Below, piece after piece: positions 18,768 to 27,377 of a stretch of DNA of 64,000 nt (position 1 is the stretch's first letter; each line of letters opens with the position of its first letter). The translations under genes were made by a program, and so were the position numbers. Origin of the DNA: an uncultured Lachnospiraceae bacterium (GTDB lineage Bacteria; Bacillota; Clostridia; Lachnospirales; Lachnospiraceae). The notes below the pieces were generated by a model. That model saw only the letters and a program-made list of their open reading frames with translations. It was not told the DNA's origin and searched no databases. The DNA is taken from assembly GCA_910579085.1 (NCBI GenBank), contig CAJTRU010000002.1, positions 1-64,000 on the forward strand. The letters run 5' to 3'.

Positions 18768-19646
18768 ATGGAAGGTAAGATAATACGTGGCATAGCAGGG
18801 TTTTATTATGTAGATGTAATGGGTACTGGTGTTTTTGAATGTAAGGCAAAAGGAATATTCAGGAATAATAATGAAAAACCGCTTGTTGGTGATAATGTGG
18901 AACTGGAAATCCTGGATATGGAAAATATGCTTGGCAATATTACCAGGATACTTCCAAGGAAAAATTCTATTATAAGGCCTGCTGTTGCCAATGCAGACCA
19001 GGCAGTTATAATATTTGCAGCATCATATCCAAAACCAGACCTTAACCTTCTTGACAGGTTTCTGCTTATGATGGCAATGCAGGATATTCCTGTATCAATC
19101 TGTTTTAATAAGACAGATGATGCAGACGGGAAGTTTATTTTACAGCTTTCGGGAAACTATAAAAACAGCGGGTGCAGAGTTTTCCTTACAAGTACTGTTA
19201 CAGGCGCAGGACTTACAGAATTTAAGGAAAGCCTGGAAGGCAGTACTACTGTGCTTGCCGGCCCTTCAGGCGTTGGCAAATCTTCTGTACTTAACCAGCT
19301 GTTTCCAGAAGCAGGGATGGCTGTAGGCGATATAAGCAGCAAGATAAAAAGAGGCAGGCACACAACAAGACATTCGGAGCTTTTCGGGATGGGCGGCGGC
19401 ACATATATTATGGATACGCCAGGTTTTACATCATTAAGGCTTCCAGATGCCAGAAAAGAAGAAATAAAGGAATATTACCCTGAGTTCCAGGAGTATACTG
19501 GAGAGTGCAGGTTCTCAGGGTGTGTCCATATTAATGAACCTGGCTGTGCAGTAAAGGAAGCAGCTGGAAGAGGTGATATTTCCCAAAGCAGGTATGATAA
19601 TTACAAACAGTTCTATGAAGAAATAAGCCGTTTAAAGAAGTATTAA
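18768..19646 (+). CDS. rsgA: Ribosome small-subunit maturation GTPase RsgA
   Basis: 292-residue circularly permuted GTPase that helps late 30S assembly. N-terminal OB fold (1-65), then G4 NKTD near 111, G1 GPSGVGKSS near 164 and G3 DTPGF near 216, in permuted order. The C-terminal zinc site is formed by CRFSGCVHINEPGC. The ATG directly follows the prkC stop with no gap, implying coupled translation. Confidence 0.95.
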   Translation: MEGKIIRGIAGFYYVDVMGTGVFECKAKGIFRNNNEKPLVGDNVELEILDMENMLGNITRILPRKNSIIRPAVANADQAVIIFAASYPKPDLNLLDRFLLMMAMQDIPVSICFNKTDDADGKFILQLSGNYKNSGCRVFLTSTVTGAGLTEFKESLEGSTTVLAGPSGVGKSSVLNQLFPEAGMAVGDISSKIKRGRHTTRHSELFGMGGGTYIMDTPGFTSLRLPDARKEEIKEYYPEFQEYTGECRFSGCVHINEPGCAVKEAAGRGDISQSRYDNYKQFYEEISRLKKY

Positions 19647-19714
19647 GGCGGCATGGCCTGTCTTGTATAGGACATGGCCTGCTGCCATATATGGCTTAGG
19701 AAATGGAGGAGATT

Positions 19715-20362
19715 ATGGCAGAACTTGCACCATCTATATTAGCAGCAGATTTTAACAGGCTCGGGGAGCAGATAAAAGAAGTTGGAAATACAGGTACAAG
19801 ATACCTTCATATAGACGTTATGGATGGGTTATTTGTACCATCAATTTCATTTGGAATGCCACTTATTGAGTCAATAAGAAAAGAAAGTGGTATGTTTTTT
19901 GACGTACACCTTATGATTAATGAACCAGCAAGATACCTTGATGAGTTTGCAAAGGCTGGGGCTGATGGTATTACAGTACACAAGGAGGCATGCGCCAGTT
20001 TAAAGGAAACCTTAACCGGAATAAATAAACTTGGGCTTAAACCGTCTGTTTCAATTAACCCTGAAACACCAGTACAGGAAATAGAGGATGTGCTTGACAT
20101 GGTATATATGGTTCTTGTAATGAGTGTGCACCCTGGTTTTGGCGGACAGAAGTTTATTCCTTCTTCACTTGAAAAAGTACGCTGGCTCAAAGAAAAAAGG
20201 GAAGAAAAAGGGCTTTCATATAAAATAGAGATTGATGGCGGCGTTAATAAAAATAATATTGCAGAAATTGCAGGGAATGGCGTTGATGTAATTGTTGCCG
20301 GCACGGCAGTTTTTAATGGGAACATTACAGGGAATATTAATACATTAAAGGAGGTTCTGTAG
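19715..20362 (+). CDS. rpe: Ribulose-phosphate 3-epimerase
   Basis: 215-residue TIM barrel that interconverts ribulose-5-P and xylulose-5-P in the pentose phosphate pathway. Motifs HIDVMDGLFVP, DVHLMI, VMSVHPGFGGQ and IEIDGGVN carry the metal and catalytic residues. Start ATG 19715 with GGAGG upstream, preferred over ATG 19703, which overlaps that site. A GC-rich imperfect hairpin fills 19648-19690 between rsgA and this gene. Confidence 0.96.
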   Translation: MAELAPSILAADFNRLGEQIKEVGNTGTRYLHIDVMDGLFVPSISFGMPLIESIRKESGMFFDVHLMINEPARYLDEFAKAGADGITVHKEACASLKETLTGINKLGLKPSVSINPETPVQEIEDVLDMVYMVLVMSVHPGFGGQKFIPSSLEKVRWLKEKREEKGLSYKIEIDGGVNKNNIAEIAGNGVDVIVAGTAVFNGNITGNINTLKEVL

Positions 20363-20363
20363 T

Positions 20364-21359
20364 ATGCTTCTTGAAAACCTTGCTATAGGAAGGTCAGTTG
20401 AAATTTTTACCAACAGGGATGAATACTGCTACCATCTGACGAGCAAAATAGAAGAAACAAGCCCAAAGAGGCTGTATATAACATTAATAGCTACTAATAC
20501 CAGGGTATTTGAATTCAGGCCAGGGGATAAGATACGTATTGTTTACAGGGATAAAGACCAGATATGGGAATGGGCAAATGTTAAGGCGGGTATTGTTAAG
20601 AAATATGGCGTTAAAATGCATTATTTTGATATTGTGGACGGAGGCAGGTCGTTTAACAGAAGAAATGCATACCGCGTAGCTATAGATGAAGAGGTTATGC
20701 TTGGTTATTATGACCAGTATGGCACAACTGCCAAAAGTGCAGATATGCAGAAGTTTAAACTGTCTGATGAGGCCAGCGCCCCGCCTGCAATGATGGTTCC
20801 TAACTTTGTAAAAGGTGTTGTGCGTGATATAAGCGCAACAGGCGTAGGTGTCTGTAGTAATTATGAGTTTAGTATTGATGATGCAATGTTTTTTTCTATT
20901 TCATCAGGTTATGGGAAGCTTACAGCAAAAGCAAGGGTGGTAAGGAAAGTTGAAACGAACCCTGCAAAAAATAAATTTTCTAATTATTATGGATGTGTAT
21001 TATTACAGACAGATAATAAACTTTCAAAGCATATTGCTGATATACAGCGTGAAGCAATAAAAGCACAGAGGCAGAAAAAAGAGGAAGAAGAACTTGACAA
21101 AGCACTTGGAAAGCTTGAAAAGGGAATTATAAGCAATAAGAAACTGGCAGGCAAAAAGAGCGGACTGCATGGGGTAAAGGGTATAAAAACGGCTGCTGAT
21201 GTTGAACAGGCAAAAGAAAACAAGAAAAAACAGCCACGTCCTAAAGTAGAAGGCATTGTCACTATGGATGAAATGCAGGAAAAACTTGAGAAAAAGAAAA
21301 AAGATAATAAAGCACCGCAGCCACAAATAGAGGGGATAAAAACGGCGGGGCTTAAATAA
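20364..21359 (+). CDS. PilZ-domain protein with basic C-terminal tail (YcgR-like)
   Basis: 331 residues. The N-terminal part (about 1-95) looks like the YcgR-type flanking beta domain. The PilZ domain follows: the arginines of NRRNAYR near 101-107 and DISATGVG near 155 match the cyclic-di-GMP motif RxxxR...DxSxxG. The last 100 residues are highly charged Lys/Glu helix with two similar short motifs (KVEGIVT and QIEGIKT). GGAGG precedes the ATG, one base after rpe. Probably a cytoplasmic c-di-GMP sensor; the partner of the tail is unknown. Confidence 0.8.
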   Translation: MLLENLAIGRSVEIFTNRDEYCYHLTSKIEETSPKRLYITLIATNTRVFEFRPGDKIRIVYRDKDQIWEWANVKAGIVKKYGVKMHYFDIVDGGRSFNRRNAYRVAIDEEVMLGYYDQYGTTAKSADMQKFKLSDEASAPPAMMVPNFVKGVVRDISATGVGVCSNYEFSIDDAMFFSISSGYGKLTAKARVVRKVETNPAKNKFSNYYGCVLLQTDNKLSKHIADIQREAIKAQRQKKEEEELDKALGKLEKGIISNKKLAGKKSGLHGVKGIKTAADVEQAKENKKKQPRPKVEGIVTMDEMQEKLEKKKKDNKAPQPQIEGIKTAGLK

Positions 21360-21374
21360 AACCTGGGAGGTATT

Positions 21375-22049
21375 ATGGCTGGAAGGACTCTTATATTAGG
21401 CGGTGGCGTAATTGATTATGGTTTTGCAAAAGAATACATAAAAGGGCAGAAGTTCGGTACTATAGTTTGTGCAGATTCAGGGCTTGACGCTGCAATAAAA
21501 CTCGGTCTGGATATTGATTTTCTGCTAGGTGATTTTGACAGTGTACAAAAAGATACACTGGCACGTTTTATGGAAGAAAATGCTTTAAACAGCAGCAATA
21601 CTAAGTTTGCCAGGTATCCTGCTGAAAAAGACTATACAGATATGCATCTTATACTTGAGTGGGCCGTAGAACAGAAACCGTCTGAAATTATAATACTTGG
21701 TGCAACAGGCGGCAGGCTTGACCACCTGGTTGCCAATATAAATATCCTTATGCTTCCGCTTGCCAGTAATATACCTGCATATATTATAGACAGGAATAAT
21801 AAATTATGCCTTACTGGCAGCAGGCATGTTATTAAGCGTGAGGACAGCCACCTGAAATATATATCAGTTTATCCGCTTACAGATAAAGTTACAGGTGTAA
21901 ACCTGCAAGGTGTAAAATACCCTCTTGAGGATGCAGTGCTTGAAAAAGGCGGCAGTACAACGGTAAGCAATGAATTTGCAATAAATGCCACAGAGGCTGT
22001 GGTTTCACTGGATACAGGTATTTTAATAGTTATACAGTCAGGGGACTGA
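21375..22049 (+). CDS. thiN: Thiamine pyrophosphokinase
   Basis: 224 residues; transfers pyrophosphate from ATP to thiamine. Family motifs ADSGLDAAIKLG near residue 35, LLGDFDSV near 53, YPAEKDYTDMHL near 85 and ILGATGGRLDH near 108 are clear. The C-terminal beta domain binds thiamine. GGGAGG ribosome site. The rsgA-rpe-thiN order is standard in Firmicutes; the PilZ gene is inserted in that run. Confidence 0.92.
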   Translation: MAGRTLILGGGVIDYGFAKEYIKGQKFGTIVCADSGLDAAIKLGLDIDFLLGDFDSVQKDTLARFMEENALNSSNTKFARYPAEKDYTDMHLILEWAVEQKPSEIIILGATGGRLDHLVANINILMLPLASNIPAYIIDRNNKLCLTGSRHVIKREDSHLKYISVYPLTDKVTGVNLQGVKYPLEDAVLEKGGSTTVSNEFAINATEAVVSLDTGILIVIQSGD

Positions 22050-22083
22050 TGTACTGGTTCTGTATTGTGTAATGGAGGGGTTA

Positions 22084-23658
22084 ATGGAATTTCAAAGCAT
22101 ACTGTTTGCAGATACATCTGTGGAACTGGATAAAAGCATGCCAGCATTTTTCCAGGATTTGCATTTAGATTATATATTAAATATTATAAAGCACCATACA
22201 ACAGGGGATTACCAGACAGACCATTATTATTATACATTTCCAGGCAGCCGCCAGCTTATAGATTACCGCCAGCAGGTATTTAAGGATTTAATGGATAGAG
22301 GGCTAAGACAGGCTGTATACAATTTCTGCTATGGTATGAAGCAGTCACGCCATTCTTATATGCTTTCACTTGAGTGTGGCGGGGATATAAGGGCAGCAGT
22401 GTACCATTTAGAAGCAGCACTTTTATACTGGAAGGCGCTGGAAATGTTTGGGAAGTGCCTGGACAGTTTTATGCCAGTTTCAAATGGAATAGAACTGCTT
22501 AAAGATTATGTTTTAAAACATATTGCAGAATGTCAGGAAAATGGGTTTAGCAATGCGGCAGCAGGTGCAAAAGAGATTTTTTCACAGATGCGTTTCTGTA
22601 TGGATTTAAACCATGAGGGTGTTACAATTAACGTGAAGGATAATACAAAACCAGGGGAAGAAGAGCAAGAAAGGAATTATCTTGCAGAGCTGGCAGTTTT
22701 ACTTCATGGAAACTGTGCAGCCACAGAAAACCAGACTATTCTAAAAAGTATTTTCCCAAATGCATTAGAGCCTTCATATCTGGAAAATGCCCTGGTTAAA
22801 CTTCTTAAGAAAAGTAATCCAGGCGTTTTTAAGGAAATCCAGCTTTTTTATAAAAATTATAAGGACTTTTATCCAGAAAAGTTACTGCGTTTTGAAGAAG
22901 AAGTGCAGTTTTATCTGGGGTTTATAAATTTTAAAGAAAAGACAGAAGCACATGGCAGCAGAATGGCTGTCCCAAATGTTACAAACACAGTTGCTGGTAC
23001 AGAAGATAGCAGCTTTTCGGGTACTGGGATATATGATATTGCGCTTGTCTGGAAGAGTGCAGGCAGGGGTTATAAAGTAGTACCAAATGATTTCTGTTTT
23101 GGCCGCCATCCATCTTTCTTTGTGGTAACAGGGCCTAACCAGGGAGGCAAGACTACATTTGCCCGTTCAGTGGGACAGGCAGTTTACTTTTCATTAATGG
23201 GGCTTCCTGCCAATGCTGCATTATTTACCATGCCTTTATTTAAAGGGATTTCAACACATTTTGAAGCAGAAGAGAAAATCCAGTCCAATTCTGGAAAGCT
23301 TAAAGAAGAGATAGACAGGCTTGCGCCAATGATGAAGCAGGATAAACGCTGTAACTTTGTAATACTTAACGAACTTTTTACAACAGCAACAACAAATGAT
23401 GCCCTGGTTATGGGGAAAAAAGTAATGGCACATTTCCTGGGGATGGAATGTTATGGAATTTATGTAACCCATATACAGGAACTTGCAGAAGAAACGGAGA
23501 ATATTACAAGCCTTGTTGCACAAGTTGAAAATAACAGCCCTGATATGAAACGGACTTACCATATAGTGCGTATGGAAGCACAAGGGTATGGATATACTGG
23601 GCCGCTTGTTAAAAAATTCCAGCTAAGCTACGAAGATATTATAAACAGGCTGGAATAA
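22084..23658 (+). CDS. MutS-family ATPase lacking mismatch-recognition domains (copy 1)
   Basis: 524 residues. Only the MutS-like lever/clamp helical region and the C-terminal ABC ATPase are present; the DNA mismatch-binding N-terminal domains are absent. Walker A GPNQGGKTT near residue 353; the Walker B region reads FVILNELFTTAT, with Asn where MutS has Asp before the Glu. The signature region STHFEAEEKIQSNSGKL is present. Start ATG 22084 with GGAGGGG upstream. A related gene follows after 21 bp, so the pair may form a heterodimer. True substrate unknown. Confidence 0.82.
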   Translation: MEFQSILFADTSVELDKSMPAFFQDLHLDYILNIIKHHTTGDYQTDHYYYTFPGSRQLIDYRQQVFKDLMDRGLRQAVYNFCYGMKQSRHSYMLSLECGGDIRAAVYHLEAALLYWKALEMFGKCLDSFMPVSNGIELLKDYVLKHIAECQENGFSNAAAGAKEIFSQMRFCMDLNHEGVTINVKDNTKPGEEEQERNYLAELAVLLHGNCAATENQTILKSIFPNALEPSYLENALVKLLKKSNPGVFKEIQLFYKNYKDFYPEKLLRFEEEVQFYLGFINFKEKTEAHGSRMAVPNVTNTVAGTEDSSFSGTGIYDIALVWKSAGRGYKVVPNDFCFGRHPSFFVVTGPNQGGKTTFARSVGQAVYFSLMGLPANAALFTMPLFKGISTHFEAEEKIQSNSGKLKEEIDRLAPMMKQDKRCNFVILNELFTTATTNDALVMGKKVMAHFLGMECYGIYVTHIQELAEETENITSLVAQVENNSPDMKRTYHIVRMEAQGYGYTGPLVKKFQLSYEDIINRLE

Positions 23659-23679
23659 TATAATTAATGGGAGAATAGT

Positions 23680-25209
23680 ATGACAGATTCTTTTTTGCTT
23701 TATAAAGACTCTTCAACAGAAGGCAAAAAACCATATTTTTCTAAATATGATATAATAAAAGATTTAAACCTGGATATTATTTTCCGTACAATGTCAAGGG
23801 GCGATGTGCTGGTTTCTGAAAATATTAACAGGATAATGATGCTTCCGCTAAAAACGCCAGAAGAGGTTATTTACCGCCAGGAAATAATAAAAGATTTATA
23901 TAGTAACCAGGAATTGCTGCAAGAAATATATGAATGTGTCTTACAACAGCAAAAAGCGCTTATAACATATAAGGAAGAAACAGATAAAAACCGCTCAAGG
24001 CAGGCAAGAAAGGCAAGCCAGATTATAGAAACATTAAATTACCTTGGCAGCGGGCAGGATGGGCTGCTTTTTATCTGCCAGCTTTTAGAAAAATATAACG
24101 GGAAGCTTAAATCAGAAGGGCTAAAAGGATTATATACACGGCTTTGCAGCCTGCCGCTTAAAGAAATAAAAGAAAAGCTTGAAGATATGGATTTCTTTGT
24201 ATCAGGCGGTGAAATTGGTTATACTTTCCAGTTTGGGGGAGGGCTTAAAATTGACAATGCATCTGTTAATTACTGCCATGCCAGGCAACGTATACCAAAA
24301 AAGCAGAAACAGGGAGGTTTTAAGAAACTATATAATAAATATGTTAAAAAGAATTCTGTCCAGATTAATAATAATGAAGAACTGCAAAAGGACGTGGGGT
24401 ATTTAGAAGAATTTACACTACAGCATGTACTTGGCATATTCCAGCCTTACCTTTCAGAAATGATGTTGTTTTACAGCCATTTTACAGAAGAAATAGCGTT
24501 TTATATGGGTGTAATTAATTTTATGAAACGCATGGAAGAGCTTTATATAACACTTGTAATGCCAGAACCACAGCAAACAGGGACAAAAGATACAGAATTT
24601 AAAAACCTTTATGAACTTTCAATGGCAGTTTATATGCAGAAAAAACCTGTATGCAATAATATTTCCCTGATGGATAATAAGCTTGTAATGGTAACAGGTG
24701 CAAACCAGGGAGGCAAATCAACATTTTTAAGAAGTTATGGTATTGCACAGGTTCTTATGCAATGTGGTATGCCGGTTCCTGCGGACAGGTTTTCTGCACC
24801 TATTTACAGCCAGATATTTACGCATTTTACCAGAAGAGAAGACGAACAGTTAAACAGCGGGCGTCTACAGGCAGAACTTGAACGTATGGATAAAATGGTA
24901 TCAGCAGCAAAACCGCATAGCCTCTTCCTTCTAAATGAATCATTTGCCAGTACAACAGAGAAAGAGGGTTCACAAATTGCGGGCGGAATACTTCATGCAT
25001 TTTATGATAAAGAAATTACAACTATTATGGTGACACATTTGTTCCAGCTTGCCAGGTCACTTTATAACAAGAAGCTGGAACACGCAGTTTTTCTTGTAGC
25101 AGAAAGAAAAGAAGATGGAACAAGGACTTTCAGGATGGTACAAGGAGAACCAGCATATACAAGTTATGGAACAGATTTATTTAAGGTTCTTGAAGATAAT
25201 ATAGTTTAA
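23680..25209 (+). CDS. MutS-family ATPase lacking mismatch-recognition domains (copy 2)
   Basis: 509 residues, homologous in layout to the gene just upstream. Walker A GANQGGKST near residue 341, signature THFTRREDEQLNSGRLQ, Walker B region LFLLNESFASTTEKEGS, again with Asn-Glu in place of Asp-Glu, then VTHLFQLA. A Lys-rich stretch near 205-230 may touch nucleic acid. GGGAG precedes the ATG. Tandem arrangement and shared changes suggest co-evolved partners rather than MutS1 or MutS2. Confidence 0.82.
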   Translation: MTDSFLLYKDSSTEGKKPYFSKYDIIKDLNLDIIFRTMSRGDVLVSENINRIMMLPLKTPEEVIYRQEIIKDLYSNQELLQEIYECVLQQQKALITYKEETDKNRSRQARKASQIIETLNYLGSGQDGLLFICQLLEKYNGKLKSEGLKGLYTRLCSLPLKEIKEKLEDMDFFVSGGEIGYTFQFGGGLKIDNASVNYCHARQRIPKKQKQGGFKKLYNKYVKKNSVQINNNEELQKDVGYLEEFTLQHVLGIFQPYLSEMMLFYSHFTEEIAFYMGVINFMKRMEELYITLVMPEPQQTGTKDTEFKNLYELSMAVYMQKKPVCNNISLMDNKLVMVTGANQGGKSTFLRSYGIAQVLMQCGMPVPADRFSAPIYSQIFTHFTRREDEQLNSGRLQAELERMDKMVSAAKPHSLFLLNESFASTTEKEGSQIAGGILHAFYDKEITTIMVTHLFQLARSLYNKKLEHAVFLVAERKEDGTRTFRMVQGEPAYTSYGTDLFKVLEDNIV

Positions 25210-25277
25210 AAAACCTTCCATTTGAGCACAATAACTAAAAGGAAATTTAGTATAGTGTCTTTAAAAGGAAGGTTTTT
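25209..25277 (+). terminator. Inverted repeat after the MutS-like pair
   Basis: AAAAACCTTCC (25209-25219) and GGAAGGTTTTT (25267-25277) pair over 11 bp, ending in a T run. The loop is long (47 nt), so it may be a terminator or an attenuator before the next gene. Confidence 0.5.
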
Positions 25278-25305
25278 ATTATGGCACAGGAAAGAAGGTG
25301 TTTTT

Positions 25306-25911
25306 GTGGATACTAATGCATTATTTAAACTTACAAGCGGTTTATTTCTGCTTATTGCAAAGACAGATAAAGACAATGGATGCATTATAAACACTGTATT
25401 ACAAGTTACAGCATCCCCTGTACAGATAGTAGTTGTTGTTAATAAAAAGAATTATACACATGATATGTTAAAAGAAACAGGAAATTTTAATGTATCAGTA
25501 CTTTCAGAAAATGCACCAATGGATATATATAAAAGGTTTGGATATGCAAGCGGACGTGATACTGATAAATTTAATGGATTTAATGATATATCACGTTCAG
25601 AAAATGGCATTTTATATCTTACAGAATACAGTAATGCCTTTTTATCTGGTAAAATAACAGAAGAAAAAGACTTAGGTACACACACACTTTTTATAGCAGA
25701 TGTAACAAATGCGGAAATTATTACAGAAGATACATCCGTAACTTATGACTATTACCAGAAAAACATTAAAACTGCCAGTGCACCAAAAACTGATGGCAAA
25801 AAGGGATTTGTATGTACAGTCTGTGGTTATATTTATGAAGGCAACGTACTTCCAGAAGATTTTATCTGTCCTGTATGCAAACATGGGGCAGAGGCCTTTA
25901 AACCATTATAA
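25306..25911 (+). CDS. Flavin reductase-rubredoxin fusion (high-molecular-weight rubredoxin type)
   Basis: 201 residues. The N-terminal 150 residues are an FMN-binding flavin reductase-like domain (LTSGLFLLIAKTDKDNGC, then NFNVSVLSE). The C-terminus is a rubredoxin with four iron-ligand cysteines in CTVCGY and CPVCKHG. In acetogens such fusions pass electrons to flavodiiron proteins that reduce O2 or NO; no flavodiiron gene is seen nearby. I chose GTG 25306, with AGAAGG upstream, because a longer frame would start inside the upstream inverted repeat. Confidence 0.85.
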   Translation: MDTNALFKLTSGLFLLIAKTDKDNGCIINTVLQVTASPVQIVVVVNKKNYTHDMLKETGNFNVSVLSENAPMDIYKRFGYASGRDTDKFNGFNDISRSENGILYLTEYSNAFLSGKITEEKDLGTHTLFIADVTNAEIITEDTSVTYDYYQKNIKTASAPKTDGKKGFVCTVCGYIYEGNVLPEDFICPVCKHGAEAFKPL

Positions 25912-25930
25912 TAAATGATAAGATATGCTA

Positions 25931-26052
25931 TTAAACGGACGGTTTCTGTGCCAGACCCACAAAAGTGCCCCTTTTATGGAATAATTGATGGCATCTGGCA
26001 CGCAGAACCTGCCATCATAAATCCGCAAAATAAGCAGATAACTGTAAATTAT
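25931..26052 (+). repeat. Palindromic intergenic repeat, family 1, copy B (internally deleted)
   Basis: Begins AACGGACGGTTTCTGTGCCAGA like the copy at 49105, then jumps straight to AAAGTGCCCCTTTTATGG and runs to the terminal GATAACTGTAAATTAT. The central hairpin and conserved core are missing; the outer pairing GTGCCAGA/TCTGGCAC is kept. Confidence 0.75.
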
Positions 26053-26080
26053 CCATCTTACTGGATTAATATAGAAAACG

Positions 26081-26089
26081 TGTTATAAT
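26081..26089 (+). promoter_or_regulatory. Extended -10 promoter for glycerate kinase
   Basis: TGTTATAAT (TGn-TATAAT) about 60 bp before the start codon; no convincing -35. Confidence 0.5.
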
Positions 26090-26148
26090 ACTGTAAAAGC
26101 CATGACAGCGGGAGAGTTATGGCTTGGATTACTGGAGGTATAATCTAT

Positions 26149-27300
26149 ATGAAAATCTTGGTAATACCGGATTCATTCAAAGGAAGCCTGACATCAGCAG
26201 AGGCTGGAAGAAGCATAGAAAAAGGCATTAAAAGAGTATACAGCAATGCACAGGTTACTATAATGCCTCTTGCAGATGGAGGGGAAGGTACAGTAGATGC
26301 ACTGGCATATGGCTGTAATGGCAAAATATATAATATAAATGTTACTGGCCCGGCCGGCAGAAAGGTATTATGCAAATATGCAGTTATTAATGGTAATACA
26401 GCAGTAATTGAGATGGCTGGTGCGGCAGGCCTGGCAATAACCAGTCCTGAAGAAAGAAATCCACTTTATACAACTACATATGGTGCAGGAGAAGTTATAA
26501 AAGATGCAATAAAAAGAGGATGCCGCAAGTTTATTATTGGCATTGGTGGAAGTGCTACTAATGATGGCGGAATTGGGATGCTACAGGCTCTTGGCTTTGG
26601 AATGGAAAATACAGATGGAAGACCAGTGGCATATGGTGCGGCAGGCTTAAAAGAACTTGCTGTTATTACGGAAGAAAATGTTATGCCAGAATTAAAAGAA
26701 TGTAATTTTAAAATAGCCTGTGATGTAACAAACCCATTGTGCGGGAAAAATGGGTGCAGTGCCATTTTTTCACCACAAAAAGGTGCAACACCTGCCCTGG
26801 TAAAGCAGATGGATAGCTGGATGGAAGATTACCAGGCACTAGTAAAAAGAACCAGGCCACTAGCAGATGGCAATATTCCAGGTTCAGGAGCAGGAGGCGG
26901 TATTGGCTTTGCATTTTTATCATTTCTAAATGCAAGTTTAGAACCAGGTGTGCAGCTTATACTAAATGAAACTGGTATTACAAACCATATAAAAACAGCA
27001 GATATTATTATAACAGGAGAAGGCTGCATGGACGGGCAGACTGTAATGGGAAAAGCACCAGCAGGTGTTGCAAAGATTGCAAAACAGTATAATAAACCTG
27101 TAATTGCGTTTCCAGGATGTGTTACAGACCAGGCCTCTGCTTGCAATAATGCGGGAATTGACGCTTTTTTCCCTGTTTTAAGGTCAGTATGTACTTTGGA
27201 GGAAGCAATGGAAAAGGACAGGGCGCAAAGAAATATAGAAGATACAGCAGAACAGGTTTTCCGTCTTATAAAGATAATAGGTACTATAAAATTAAATTAG
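26149..27300 (+). CDS. Glycerate kinase (GlxK/GarK family)
   Basis: 383 residues, normal for this family, which phosphorylates D-glycerate with ATP to 2- or 3-phosphoglycerate. Typical stretches: MKILVIPDSFKGSLTS at the start, LADGGEGTVDAL near 43, GIGGSATNDGG near 130, GAGGGIGFAF near 248 and ITGEGCMDGQT near 287. The start ATG 26149 has GGAGG 10 bp upstream. Monocistronic: own promoter, and a strong hairpin follows. Whether the product is the 2- or 3-phosphate cannot be told from sequence. Confidence 0.93.
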   Translation: MKILVIPDSFKGSLTSAEAGRSIEKGIKRVYSNAQVTIMPLADGGEGTVDALAYGCNGKIYNINVTGPAGRKVLCKYAVINGNTAVIEMAGAAGLAITSPEERNPLYTTTYGAGEVIKDAIKRGCRKFIIGIGGSATNDGGIGMLQALGFGMENTDGRPVAYGAAGLKELAVITEENVMPELKECNFKIACDVTNPLCGKNGCSAIFSPQKGATPALVKQMDSWMEDYQALVKRTRPLADGNIPGSGAGGGIGFAFLSFLNASLEPGVQLILNETGITNHIKTADIIITGEGCMDGQTVMGKAPAGVAKIAKQYNKPVIAFPGCVTDQASACNNAGIDAFFPVLRSVCTLEEAMEKDRAQRNIEDTAEQVFRLIKIIGTIKLN

Positions 27301-27317
27301 ATAAAAACTAAATATAT

Positions 27318-27358
27318 AATATACCAGAAAGTAAATAAAAATAACTTTCTGGTATATT
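27318..27358. terminator. Bidirectional terminator between glycerate kinase and recombinase
   Basis: AATATACCAGAAAGT and ACTTTCTGGTATATT form a 15-bp perfect stem with an A+T-rich loop between two converging genes. Confidence 0.75.
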
Positions 27359-27377
27359 AAAATGCAAAACAGGTATA

